Positions 45,097 to 56,060 of a DNA stretch of 60,039 nucleotides are shown here, in pieces. The stretch is from contig JACKQL020000195.1 in NCBI GenBank assembly GCA_018296165.2, forward strand, positions 1 to 60,039, written 5' to 3'. Below the pieces are notes generated by a model that searched no databases, was not told the DNA's origin, and saw nothing but the letters and a program-made list of their open reading frames with translations. A program made the position numbers and the translations under genes. The DNA is from Termitomyces sp. T153. Its lineage: Eukaryota > Basidiomycota > Agaricomycetes > Agaricales > Lyophyllaceae. The number at the start of each line of letters is the position of its first letter. Position 1 is the first letter of the stretch.

Positions 45097-45693
45097 CTAG
45101 ATGTTGGCTTCTGAAGAGTTGAGATGGTGGTTGTCCACAGTTTCCCACATGGAGTGGTGGCAATTAAAATCACTGATCCACAGCATATGGTCATCATAGT
45201 GAGGGCAGGCTGTGTGGAGGGATGAGGCAAGGTATGTCAAGAGAGCAGTGAGGCTGTCATTGTTGGTGCAATTGTTGTAAATGTTGAAGAGGGCCAGGGA
45301 ACCCCTATTGTTGGTAAATTGGATGGCTGTTATGTCAGGGGAGGTTATGTCAAGGAATGAGTAGGAATCTGTTGGAATGTTAGCATTGACAAGAATGATG
45401 GAGCACATATGGGTGCCACCATCACATCAGTGCAAACAGGAGTAGTGTGCAACCCATTTTGGCATGGCTTTTGTGTTGCTGAGGTTGTCTAGAAAGGGTT
45501 CTTATAGGGCAATGATATCCCAGTCCTCTGGATGAGCTGATCCAAAGAGTGCCTCCTGGGCCACACCCAACTTACAAACATTCTGTTGCCAGATGCATAA
45601 GCATGGTAGGGTGTTCAGTTGGTCACTCATTGTGAGGAGGTAGGGGTGGGTCTGACTTGGGAGGAAGCTTGGGCCTTGCAGCTGGGCTTCCAC
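45097..45693 (-). pseudogene. LINE APE-type endonuclease
   Basis: The start IWQQNVCKLGVAQEAL...WDIIAL is the first endonuclease motif (the Asn is kept). Later segments are NRGSLALFNIYNNCTNND and MLWISDFNCHHSMWE, which retains the D-x-N catalytic motif. This enzyme nicks target DNA for primed reverse transcription. Stops lie between the two parts. Confidence 0.85.
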
Positions 45694-47362
45694 AGATCAA
45701 TGAGGGCTACTTGGTAGTGACTGAGGCCTGAGGGCTCTGGTACTGCTAAGTGGTCCACCCACAGAGTGGGTGTAAGGCTAAACTTGGAGAGCTTCTTTGG
45801 GTTAAGAATCCAGGTGCTCGGGTCTCCTGTGGGGAAGTAGGGCATACTGTTCTCAGGATAGCAAGTATCAAGGTCATCACAGCACCTTTTAAAGGTTGGG
45901 CATGATTGAGCCAAGCTCATGTGCATTGAATCAGAACTGCAGGAGATGCATGAGGGTGGTGTCCCAAAGGGGCATGTGTCAAAAGTGTGTTTGAGGCTTG
46001 CACAGTGGGAACATTGCTCCAGTTTTGCACAGTTGACTCTGATGTGGCTGTACTCCTAGCATTTGTTGCAGCAGAGTAGCTCCCAAATGTCCTTGCAAAC
46101 AACCACTAGGTGACCAGTGATGAAGACCCACTCTTGGAGAAGGAGGTTGGCAGCTTCTATGGAGTTGCAGAGCACCTTGAGGGAGGCAACCATCTGCTTA
46201 GCATGGCAGTGGTCCTCCTTTTTCAGCCAGGCAGCCAAGGTGATGCAGCCTCTTGGAAGGCCATTTTCTATCTTGAGAGTGGAGATGTCCTCAGCATTGG
46301 AGGGGTCAAAGACCCCCCTACAGGGGATGAAGCAGAGGATAAGGGTGTGTGCCTTATCAACAACCTGCACTGGGCCACCTAAGCATGTCTTGGCCAGATC
46401 CCAGACAGGGTTGTGTGCATAGCTCCAGAATTGTCCTGCTGAGTCTGGTGTGTCAAATTCAAATAAGAACATGCTGCACTTCAGCCAAATGATGCCTTGA
46501 ACATGAGTTTTTGATGGTGTAGGAGGGACACCATCAGTGGCAGCTAGGTCAGTGCCAGTTTTGTCAATCTCTGAGAAGAGCTTGTTTATGTGAGCACATA
46601 GGTTGGCATTTGCAGCTGGCCCATGTTTGACAGGGGCATTGGTGCTCATGGTGTCAACTGTGACTAGGACAGTCTTTGTGTCATGGAGGAGTCTTTGCTG
46701 GAGTTGGGTGTGCTGGGGGGTGGCTGAGGGGTTGAAATTAGGGGAGATCAGTTGGGGCTTGGAGCCAGCTATGCTGGCCCACATGGGACATGGTGGCAGT
46801 GGCTAATGGGTGGACAGGGACAGTGGGGATATGGTTGCAAGTTTTGAAATGATGTCATTAAGGGAGTTGGAAACCAATTCCAGCTGGCTTGAGACACTCT
46901 TCAGGGCAAGAGTGGTCTCAGACTGGGAGGTTTTGAGATGAAGTCTACTGATTTGGCTGTGTGGTGAATGACAGGTTCAATGTGTTCAATGACATTAGAT
47001 GTGATTGCATCAGCTAGAGTTGCCAAGACCTTGTCATTTATGTTGTCCTCCAGCAGGAATGCAACCACAAGGATCGCATTCTTAGCCTCACTTTTGAGCT
47101 TGGGTCCCTTGTGTGCAATGGCCACAGTCATCAGCATGCATGTGAGCTTTATGCAGTCATACGGTTCACCCACCAAGATCCAGCCTTTTGCCTCCAGCCA
47201 GTGGCATGCCTTGGCTGCTAATTTCACTGGCCTGCCAAATCTGATGAGCAAGGCACCAAGTTCAGAATGAGTCAGGAGTTGCTGGGTGGAGATTGGGGTC
47301 CTTGCACAGCTGGCACCACTGGAGGGTGGTTTTGGTGGGGGTCTGGCTGACATGGTCAGCAC
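45627..47362 (-). pseudogene. LINE ORF1 (nucleic-acid-binding protein)
   Basis: From 47362 (MLTMSARPPPKPPSS) through a helical region and 46784-46056. The end holds a series of Cys/His knuckles (CCNKC..., CSHC...HTFDTC, CISCSS...) and CPTFKRCCDDLDTCYPENSMP before the endonuclease ORF. This arrangement is typical of fungal LINE ORF1. Confidence 0.78.
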
Positions 47363-47509
47363 CGTTGGGATTAGGTTTTAGTGTCAGGATATGTAGTAGG
47401 CTTGTGAGCCCTTGAGTGCACCTAGGTGACAGCACAAGGTTGCTTGAAATGCTAACTATTCACTAAAACCACCAGGACCCTGGAAGGAGTGATGGGGGTT
47501 AGAGATCCC

Positions 47510-47520
47510 ACCCCAGACTT
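47510..47520. repeat. LINE target-site duplication, right
   Basis: ACCCCAGACTT, identical to 41192-41202. Confidence 0.85.
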
Positions 47521-47800
47521 GCTCAGACAGTCCCCTCTAGCTGATCCTTGCAAGTATCAGAAGTCTGGACCTCTCCAGGATGCCAGGTTATAAGCACAGG
47601 ACATTGTGTCTGCCTAGTAAGAACTCACCCAGTTAAGCTGAGCCCCTGTGGTCAGTGGAACCTGACAGGGGGAGCACTGTCTTGGCATTAGTTAGGAAGT
47701 AACTGATCCAAGCCAGCACTGCCACCTGTTAGGCAAGCCTCAGCTGTCAGTACTGATTGCTTTTTGATCACTGACATGTTCAGGTCTCATTGACTTTATT

Positions 47801-48003
47801 CACTGCAGGTGCCGGAAGTTGATTCCTTTGGAGAAAGGGATAAAGAAACATGTTATGCCATTTCTTTGTCAGCTTTTAGTTTCAGAAAAAGTCATTTTCC
47901 ATTGTCTCATGCCTTTTTCCCCTTGAAAAACATGCATAAGGAATGGCATAACATATTTCTTTTTCACTTGTTCCAAGGGAAACAACTTCTGGTGCCTGCA
48001 GTG
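47801..48003. mobile_element. CACTA-type miniature element, copy 1
   Basis: 203 bp with about 30-bp imperfect terminal inverted repeats (CACTGCAGGTGCCGG... and ...CTGGTGCCTGCAGTG) and ATT target duplications at 47798-47800 and 48004-48006. CACTG ends and 3-bp duplications fit the CMC/CACTA superfamily. No coding capacity. Confidence 0.8.
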
Positions 48004-48006
48004 ATT

Positions 48007-50006
48007 CTTATTAGCTCTTGCTGCTGGTTTTTGTTGTTGGGAGTTCATTGGTGCTCAGGTTACAGTAAGTGCTTCCCTTAGCCTACAGTTTTTGGCTTTC
48101 ATGCTTACATTTTTCAGCATGGTTCAGGTATATTAGGACATGTGTAGCACTTTTCTCTGTATTTTTGGCTCTCCTTCCTCGGAAGAGGTAAGAGCCATCA
48201 TGACAATGCTACTAAGGAAATGCAGGATAATATATTATCACAAACTTTGTAACTACTATTTTCTGTAGATGGTATGTAAGCACTCAATGAGACTTACTAG
48301 CAATTTTTTGTTGCAAAAAAAGCTGATAAAAAATGCTCCCGTGTCAGCAGATCAAACTCAGGACAAATTGAAACAAAGGTTCATAATGAACAATCCAGTC
48401 TTAATTTACTGTTATGCAAGCTGGGCCTAGAAATAATGTACATTGAAGTGTGTCGACACAGAAAACAGCCAAAAGACTGTGAAGACTTGTTCCAAATAAT
48501 CATTGGCAATTAATGTGTGCAGACTGGGTATCTGTCTTACACCCACATTTTGATTAGGCACCAAAACTAGTTTCCTTGACGCAGGGCCTTGATCCATATA
48601 AATGGTACAAGCCTTGTTGCACATCTGACACTTGAGTTTTCCCTCTTGTGGGGAATTCTCTTGATTCCATGCAAACAGTCAAGCCTGGTTTTGTTGTGAA
48701 TCCATTGACACCAGTAAAAAGCTATTACTGCCAGTGCACAGTGGTTCAAGCTCTATTAGCATGCCTCCTCTTCTTCAACAATTCCCCCAACATCAAGTTG
48801 ACACACCATGCTTCAGCATGATAAAGCACTGAAGATTCTTGATACAATCCAGCGATAACACTCAAGATTTTTCATACAATCCAGCCAGTGATCATGAACA
48901 ACCATGATGTCGCCGCAACAGCTCAAGAGGAAGCAATTCTTAGGATCACACACTGGTGTGTCGATTCTGTTTGACTCATTGCTAATGGAAGATGTCTTTT
49001 TCCACAATGAAAAGTGACCAAAGGAACAGCATGACACATTTATTTGACCCTTTTTCCTTCAGAAAGAGATTCCAGCACCAGCAGTGAGATATCACACTCC
49101 ATCTTGCCACTTACAGTGGTTCTCTTGCCAAATTTGTCTCCCACATTTTTGATTCACAATAGCCATTGATCATTCTTTTCATTGGCTGGCTTGTCCTTCC
49201 AAGTTTTATCATGATACTTGTATTTTGTGTGTTGTCATGTCTTAAGAGATGCTGCGATTGTATCTTCATCAAATAATTGACAGCAAGGAGGTGTTATATA
49301 TGCAACAATTCAATGTCGAGGATGAAACAGCACAAGTGTTTTATGTCAAAATGCCATGTACAAGGACACGTGTGATGTTGACCTCCACTGTATGCATGCA
49401 TGTTTGCTGCGGTAATGACCGACAGTTGTGTCCACATCCTCGTGTGTACCACATCCGCTTCTGTGTGCTCGATCTTTGTTGTTTTCGAAGATTATCTCGT
49501 ATCATTCAAATCGCCCCTTAGGCATGAGTATCCAGATATCCAGATCTCATCAGATACTTTCCCATGACCACGCATCAGCTCGTCATCAATTGGGCTCATG
49601 GCAGGATCTCTCAATTAAGGACCATCATGAGGTCCGTATTGACGCATGTTAATGTCAAGAACTCAGAACACATTCCAGACAAGGAAAGATTCCTGTGAGC
49701 AGACAAGGGCAGATCAACGATCACCTTCGCAATCTATAAGTACATTTTTACCTTAGAAAAACGATATGACTTGAAGTGATTCCAGCTGTAGTATCCCTGA
49801 AACTTACTGGCGACTGCTACGTAGAAACATTATCAAATGAAGACATTGTCAGAATATAGCGGTAACTACTATTGATTCAGAGATACCGGGCTGGCTCGAC
49901 TTTCCCATAAAATATCACACATAACCGTCTCACACGATGTCAGTATGACAAAGAATAGGATTACACGCTAAGTCAGACCAAGAATCACGCCACCATGAAT
50001 TCATAG
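48007..50006. other. No intact gene; degenerate miniature end at 49086
   Basis: CpG-poor to about 49200, then CpG-normal. Around 49040-49086 CTTTTTCCTTCAGAAAGAG followed by CCAGCACCAGCAGTG resembles the right terminus of the CACTA-type miniature. Its left end was not found. Small minus-strand ORFs at 48427-48749 are unrecognised. Confidence 0.4.
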
Positions 50007-51266
50007 TCATATACGAAAATCATATCCGAAAAATCGAATCAGGATTCGCAAAAACCATGGATTATCTTTCGACCAAACACGGCGTTCAAGTTGTTTTGGC
50101 TTGAGTCGGTCGACCATAGCCAACATATCTGATAGGGAAGCTCTGTCTGCAGGGTTTTTCCGTGTCATAGCATTGCCTATTTGAGCAAAATAGTCAAGCC
50201 CGTCATACCCCTACTCACACGTGAAAACCGCTGATAATTATACTATGAGCTGCACCTTACTTTGACGATGTCCAAGATGACATTGCCCAAGTGATATATG
50301 TCGGTCTTGAACGGATCGTAGGGAACTGTTTCTGAGCGCTCCGGGAAAGACTGGTCCTGAGCGGAGATTCCGACATCTCGAACGCCAATATTCGTTGTAT
50401 AATGGCGGGAGATACCGAAATCGATGAAGAAATAGCGCAAAGACTTCACAAAGCTGCGCTCTCGCCATTCTCGCCATGGTTTAACGCCATCCTGGGTATT
50501 ATCCCGAAAAAAGTGAAAGCCGCCAGGTATTAGTTCTGTAGCGTCCATCATTAAATTGAAATAGCAAGCGTCTCTAACCAGGACCATGGATCAAACAACT
50601 TTCTAAATGAGGTTTAGGATCCTGACCTGTGAGCGATGTTATTCTCGTGCATGAATTGAAGGCCCTGAGTTGAATTTCAGCTCAGTCAAGGGCCAAGAAA
50701 GGGAATACACGCACTGTGAGGTACTGGCGAACTGCATCTGCAAATTCTCCAACGCGTCGAAATGGCAGATAGTTCATCTGAAGCAGGATAGGCATGACAA
50801 TAAATGCCACGTCCTTATCATTGGGATCATATATAGTGTCCAAGATGGGCACCGCATGGTTCCTCGGGTCAGAAGAAAGGTTTTTAGAAGAAAGGAATTG
50901 TGCAATTTGGAGTTCCTCCGACGAAGCTCCAATTTTCTTCAGCACGACGTGACGGTTGTCAAGCAGATGTACTGCGTCCATTATGTCTGCTCTTTTCTGA
51001 TGATTGAAATGAGTACAGTTCGAAACCTCCAGGAGAAGGCTTACCGCGGGAGTGAGTGCATCCTCATGTTTCAACAGTTCTGCCGTCGAGACATTCGGAT
51101 CTCTCCAAGAGGGTTGCCAATCTGGAGCGTATCGAGAACGCAATTTATAACCTCGAGAAAGGAGAAGCGGGTAATAGAGTAACCATACATGTTCACTGAC
51201 CAAGTGCTTTCCTCTCCGTATATCATAAAAGATATCGATATCTCTATCAGATGGTGCAGCGGACAT
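50007..51266 (-). CDS. Divergent protein-kinase-like gene, four exons
   Basis: 368-residue protein. Exons 51266-50715, 50664-50627, 50573-50261 and 50210-50007 are joined by GT-AG introns of 50, 53 and 50 nt, all in frame. The ATG at 51266 is chosen because the ORF extension beyond it has no other ATG. Kinase features: VVLKKIG (the ATP-binding Lys strand), IVMPILL hinge, NNIAHRDACYFNLMMD catalytic loop, FIDFGISRHY (DFG present) and PFKTDIYHLGNVI in place of the APE-D region. The catalytic loop lacks the usual Lys two residues after HRD, as in other members of this agaricomycete family as I recall them. The function is unknown. At least two broken copies lie in this window (38950, 53230). Confidence 0.82.
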
Positions 51267-51570
51267 AAGAATGTATGAGAAGGTGAGAGCGGCGGCCTGG
51301 GTGACGACGTTGTTGGTCACATGCTTCACTTTAACACTGATTTCGATGATCAATGCATGTCATGATGACTTATAGATAATCAACTTCGAAGTCTGCCAGG
51401 AACACAACTTCTCTGGTGCCTTGAAGTGTGAGTAACTAGCGTAAGTTTTCAGTTGTACATACTGTGAGTCAGGAAGGCACAAGCATTCTCCTTCTTTGGA
51501 CGACAGAGGGTGACAACTCGGGATCGTTTGTTTTTACCAGTCTCCTGAATCTTCCCTACTTCCCTTACCT

Positions 51571-51578
51571 TATAAAAG
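51571..51578 (+). promoter_or_regulatory. TATA box upstream of ORF 51625
   Basis: TATAAAAG 47 bases before the ATG at 51625, in a pyrimidine-rich setting (CTTCCCTTACC). Confidence 0.6.
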
Positions 51579-51624
51579 GCCACCCATCGAACGATGGACA
51601 TCACAATATATCACCCGCTCACAT

Positions 51625-52299
51625 ATGTCCTATTTATCCCAACGTCTTGCACCCGAGAATCAGGCCCAGAGGGCTCAAGATCAGGCTCTGAACTACATCA
51701 ATAATTTTCCACCAGTCATCATCAACGGCGAGGACATAACTCGCGACGCTCGAAATGCAGTAAGGAGGCGGATTGAGGCCACGTTCGTTTCATTCATTTC
51801 GAGTTATGCTGTATCTCAATTTCAAATCGTGATATGTAGGCACCTGTTAACGCTTGAGTCACTCCAGCCTCGTCGTGGTCAGTTCTTAGGAGGATTGTTT
51901 GCTTTTTTCCTCGAGATCGCAAATGCCAAGCAACTTTATAAAGCAGAAATTAAAGAATTCAAGGTGATGTCCACTGCTTTTGTGTCTATGGCCTATGTGG
52001 TGACTCCTATGCAGTCAGCGACAGAGCGAATTAAATACGAAGCCCTTCAAACCATCGAGCGAGAAGTAGCTAAGAAAATTTCTCAAGAGGTATGGTTGTT
52101 GATAACTCAGCGCCGTATTGCAATATTTGAAAGTTGGGGGGGGTGTGTTGTGGGGTTTTGGTTGGTGTTTGTGGTGGGGGTTGGTTGTTTTGGTGGGGGG
52201 TTTTTTGGGGGGTTTTTTTTTGGTTTGGGGGTGGTTGGGGGGGTGTTTGGGGGTGTGGTTTGGGTGGTTTTTGGGGGGTGGTTTGTTTTGGCCGTCTAG
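51625..52299 (+). CDS. Unidentified ORF, run into G/T tract
   Basis: ORF with a TATA box and ATG in good position. The first about 169 residues look like a real helical protein (NQAQRAQDQALNYINN, ARNAVRRRIEATFVSF, ATERIKYEALQTIEREVAKK). I do not recognise it. From 52133 the frame runs into the G/T-only tract and encodes meaningless Gly/Val/Trp/Phe sequence, so the true C terminus has been replaced, or an intron donor lies before the tract (GAGGTATGG near 52087 is a possible donor). CpG-normal. Confidence 0.4.
   Translation: MSYLSQRLAPENQAQRAQDQALNYINNFPPVIINGEDITRDARNAVRRRIEATFVSFISSYAVSQFQIVICRHLLTLESLQPRRGQFLGGLFAFFLEIANAKQLYKAEIKEFKVMSTAFVSMAYVVTPMQSATERIKYEALQTIEREVAKKISQEVWLLITQRRIAIFESWGGCVVGFWLVFVVGVGCFGGGFFGGFFFGLGVVGGVFGGVVWVVFGGWFVLAV
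52133..52291 (+). repeat. 159-nt tract of only G and T
   Basis: No A or C for 159 bases on the plus strand, with many runs of 4-7 G. No fixed repeat unit. Starts abruptly after TTGAAA and stops at GGCC. Confidence 0.95.
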
Positions 52300-53200
52300 C
52301 CTTCCACCTCCACCGCGATTGGCACGCAAATTTGAGCAATCCGAGGTCCCGGATCCTGTTGAAATGTAATTTTGTAGATGACCTTGCTCTTGGCTGGTAT
52401 TTATACTGATGTTGCAATTTAAAGGGCGCCAATTAGAGGCAATCATCGGAGACAAGGAACTTTTGCTACCTTCGGGTTCGTGGATTTCCTATGTTGCTAG
52501 TTGGATTTGTGACCGACTCTTGGTACAGAAGTGTAAGCTCCGGTAGCTCATTGAGCTATGGAGCCTCCTTTTCTGGCGGCTCATCGGGTTATGAAGCCTC
52601 TTCTTCTGGTGGCTCTTCGTAAGTCCGAAGTTTGAATCAATTGTCGACAACACTGAGTGCCCAATTTACCCGTTTCTGATAGACATTCTCACCAGGGCGC
52701 TGATAGTTTTGATGATGAAGATGACCTTGAGAATATCGATGTTGGAGCAATATACAATAATGTCTCTGCAGTTCTCGACATGTATTATCAAGACGGTAAA
52801 TTTGAGAAGCTTTGGTCTTGTGCTACTGTGCTGATTTGCTATGATTTCTAGATTAACTATGCTTCTCCATTCCAATTTTATAGTGATCCATATTGTGATT
52901 TTTGTATATCAATGAATTTACACTGACACTGTGTTCATATCGATCTCTTCAGTCTTCTTCGGCTAGTCTCATAACTCTGTATCTGTATATGTGGCTGTCT
53001 GCGCCATACTATTGTATTCAGATTTTTGTTAAGTTTCTACACAAATTGGTCAAGGAATGGTTTTCCAACAGGTCGCCAATCATGAAATAGCAAGTTTGCA
53101 GGTTGGGATTCACATGAACAACGTCTCATATGACTCTTATGAATGATGTCTAATAACAAGGAACAACCAGAGATAACGAAGTTCAACTGTCTATGTCCAT
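52300..53200. other. No recognised gene
   Basis: A short ORF at 52657-52851 (DDEDDLENIDVGAIYNNVSA) may be the end of a gene begun at 51625. The Ser/Gly coding-like stretch near 52570-52620 (GGSSG-type) supports exons here, but no full model was found. Confidence 0.3.
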
Positions 53201-53229
53201 GTCATCGCTTTACCTGTTTGAGAAGTCCA

Positions 53230-53480
53230 TCTCACATATGAAACGCATTTTGATAGTCGTGAAGTGAGCTGAGCTTGACTTCGACGTTTCGAACAACGTT
53301 GCCAAAGTGGTATATGTCGGTCTTAAATGAATCGTAGGGAATTGTCGCCGAGCGTTCTGGGAAGGACGTGTCCTTATTCTGACATCTCGGGCATCAGTGT
53401 CAAGCCACTGTTCATTGTATAATGACGGGAGTTGCCAAAACCGATGAAGTAATAGCGCGGGGAACTTCGTTGAGCCACGC
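53230..53480 (-). pseudogene. Kinase-like pseudogene fragment
   Basis: The minus strand reads YYFIGFGNSRHYTMNS, equivalent to YFFIDFGISRHYTTNI of the gene at 50007, with DFG changed to GFG. A frame change follows, then SFPERSATIPYDSFKTDIYH and FGNVV. Only the exon 3 region survives. Confidence 0.75.
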
Positions 53481-54102
53481 TAAGATAGGGCACCTGTAAA
53501 ACGCGCCAACATCATGTGCTCAAGCGTGATTTTGCGTGGCATTTTACAAAAATGTTAATAGCACTTTGTATAGGTGGAAATCAATGAATCTTTTTACGCA
53601 GCCTTCTAGATATAGCAGTTATTAAGGACCTTGCGCCGACCGATTTTTGATTTACATCTTCTCAAAGGCGCTATCAACAGAATACTTCCAATTTAAGCCA
53701 TTTTCTTATATTTACGCGTTCCGAGGGGTGCACCACGCTCCTATACTTCCGACAAGAATGGCTAGACATGCACTGGGACATTCGAAGAACCTAAGGAGGA
53801 AATGGGCTGTGCCAAATACAAAGAAAACAGTCCTTTCCAAAGTCAAGATCGCCCAAAAAGGATAAAGAGAAAGTCAGCGCCTTTTTCTACGCGTCAAACA
53901 CCTTTTTTCCCAGTGTTAAAGAAGTATATCACCATGCTAGAGCCCACCAAACATTGTTGAGAAGGAGAGGTGCAATGGACCAGTGAATGACGCGTTAATG
54001 TCGTGTCCTATTGATGCATCAATTGATATGCCGAGAAAATCTGATGGAAACACCTTTCCTATTATTGATAGCCCATGAGTCATGGGATCAGTCGAGGGCG
54101 GC
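53481..54102. other. No gene seen
   Basis: CpG-normal sequence. ORF 53647-53865 (plus) has a basic C-terminal half but no recognised family. Confidence 0.45.
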
Positions 54103-54105
54103 ATT

Positions 54106-54304
54106 CACTGCGGACACCGGAAGTTGATTCCCTCGGGAAAAGGGATAAAGAAACATGTTATGCCATTTCTTTGTCAGCTTTTGCTTTCGGAAAAAGTCAT
54201 TTTCCATTGTCTAATGCCTTTTCCCCCCTTGTAATATGTGTATTAGGAATGGCATAGCATTTTTTTACTTGTTCCAAGGGAAACAACTTCTGGTGCCCAC
54301 AGTG
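54106..54304. mobile_element. CACTA-type miniature element, copy 2
   Basis: 199 bp with terminal inverted repeats CACTGCGGACACCGG... and ...TGGTGCCCACAGTG, and ATT at 54103-54105 and 54305-54307. Very similar to copy 1 throughout, and it retains more CpG (CCGG, CTCGGG). Confidence 0.8.
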
Positions 54305-54319
54305 ATTGTAGAAGAAGAT

Positions 54320-56060
54320 TTGCATGGTATTCAGAAGGAGGAACATGAAAGAGGGCCAGGACACACATACCACACCTCAGAACCTGTGATGGCAAGCCTT
54401 GATCACATTACCACAACACTTCTTGACAGCTTTTTAGAGACAAGTTTTGGAATGGATGAAATAGTGTTGACACATGGGTCCAATGTTGATGAACAAGAGC
54501 TGGAAGAGTCTGGGATTGGAAATGGATCAGGCTCAGATTTGGAATCAGACTTGGAGGGATCAGACCTAAATGATGGCAATGGAAGTCAGAAGACTGGAGT
54601 CCCTTGGGATGAAAGGAAACCCCCAACTGAAAAGATGGTACTGGATGCATTGTGGGAAATTGATGCAATTCTATGCCCACCTAACAGTCACCCTGGCAAA
54701 CAAAAGAAGTGTCATGGCTATAAGGCACCAAAGATCAATCTGTGGTCTCACCATTGCCTGTTAGAGATCACTGTTGAGCTTCTATACCATGGAGAATTCA
54801 CCAATTCAAGGGAAATGGAACCATGCTTCTGCTCTTGCAGCCCAGGCACAAGAAAAGAAGCCAGGACATGCTCAGACCCTGCACAAACATGCAAGAGAAT
54901 ATATTGTTGGCCAAAAAGTCCCTTTCAATAAGTACAGCTCATGGATAAGGTCAAAAATTGACAAAGATGATGAACTTGCAACTGATATCAAATTGCACCT
55001 GCAGCAATGTGGGAAGTGTGTCAGTGCACATCAAATTATTGAGTACTTGAACCAGCCAGAGGTGCAATCAAAACATGGGATCAAGAAAACAATTGCTGAG
55101 TCAACTGCAAAATGGTGGATGAAGAAATTTGGGTACCAATGGGTCAAAAATCACAAAGGACAATATGTTGATGGGCATGAATGTGATGATGTTGTGAAGT
55201 ATAGTGGTATTGTATTGAAGGAAATATGCACTCCTGGACAAAGGATAATATTGAAGAGTGCATCAAACAGCTTCCTGAATGGAACTCAGCATGTTATTGC
55301 TTGGATTCACAATGGATCAATTTTCTATGCACATGATTGCCAGACAGCACAGTGGGTGAAAAACTGTCAATTGCCACACCATATGCAAAAGGAGAAGGGC
55401 CATCACTTATGATTGCAGATTTTGTCTCTGCTGACTTTGGATTTCTTTGATCACACAATGGAAAGAAGAGTGCTTGAGTGATCTTCTGGCCAAGCAAAAA
55501 TTGTGATGGATATTTTGACCATGTTGACATTTTGAAGCAAGCTGAACAGGCCATAGACACTGTCTCATGATTACCTGGAATTTGACCACCACAACCCATC
55601 TGAAGTGTGCTGAGGATGCCCTTTCAGCTTGACAAGTGCCTAAAAATATCCCAAAGGAGGGAACAAACTGGAGACTCCTGGTCACTCTCCATGATGAGAA
55701 TGAGAAGACTGTTTATGAAGTTGGTTCAGACCACAAGCCAGTTCCTGTAAAAACAAAGATCCAGATATGTTCTGGAACATTTGCTGATGGCACACCTCAA
55801 GACCTCTCCTTTTCTGAGGATCACCCTAAACATCCTGGGAAATTCAAGGGAGTGGCCCAAATTCTTGTCAAGAGAGGATACACCAATGCTTAGAAAATTT
55901 GGGCAGAATGTCCCAAATTTCACTGTCCACATAACACACCTCACTGTTGTGGCCAGTGCATATTATACAATGAACCAGACTTCATACATGAGAAGTCTCT
56001 CTATTAGAAAGGACACCAGAATGAACTACCCAATGCAAGTTACTGGCTCTGAGGGTTAAA
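54320..56060 (+). pseudogene. DDE-type transposase, N-terminal and central part
   Basis: Degenerate member of a transposase family common in agaricomycetes. Acidic N-terminal region, then helix-turn-helix-like KHGIKKTIAESTAKWWMKKF, then YVDGHECDDVVKY. The start of the catalytic core is VIAWIHNGSIFYAHD, where relatives have a W-x-H-D-E-S-x-F-Y motif, so the Asp/Glu are lost here. Continued in broken frames by FVSADFGFL, GTFADGTPQDLSF, FKGVAQILVKRGYTNA and ILYNEPDF. The C-terminal part is missing here and appears on the other strand 0.4 kb away. CpG-poor. Superfamily assignment (IS630/Tc1-like core) is tentative. Confidence 0.65.

Larger units (their letters stand above)
41203..47509 (-). mobile_element. 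Non-LTR retrotransposon (LINE) with RNase H, decayed
   Basis: About 6.3-kb element read on the minus strand. Its poly(A) appears as a T run at 41201-41212, with an 11-bp target duplication. Sense order: ORF1 with zinc knuckles, an APE-type endonuclease, reverse transcriptase, RNase H and a terminal Cys/His finger. RNase H after RT and the CCHC-rich ORF1 suggest a Tad1/I-related fungal LINE. The element appears full length but every ORF is broken. CpG-poor, though younger than the LTR it sits in. Confidence 0.88.
40276..47667 (+). mobile_element. Solo LTR, family TGTCAYGACC, copy 3, split by LINE
   Basis: The LTR occupies 40276-41202 and 47521-47667 (about 1.07 kb). It starts TGTCATGACC and ends AACCTGACA, with GGGGG on both sides (40271-40275, 47668-47672). 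Its TATATAAG is at 40740-40747. It aligns along its length with the copies at 12220 and 13664 but has lost almost all CpG, so it is older. A LINE inserted into its 3' third. Confidence 0.85.
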
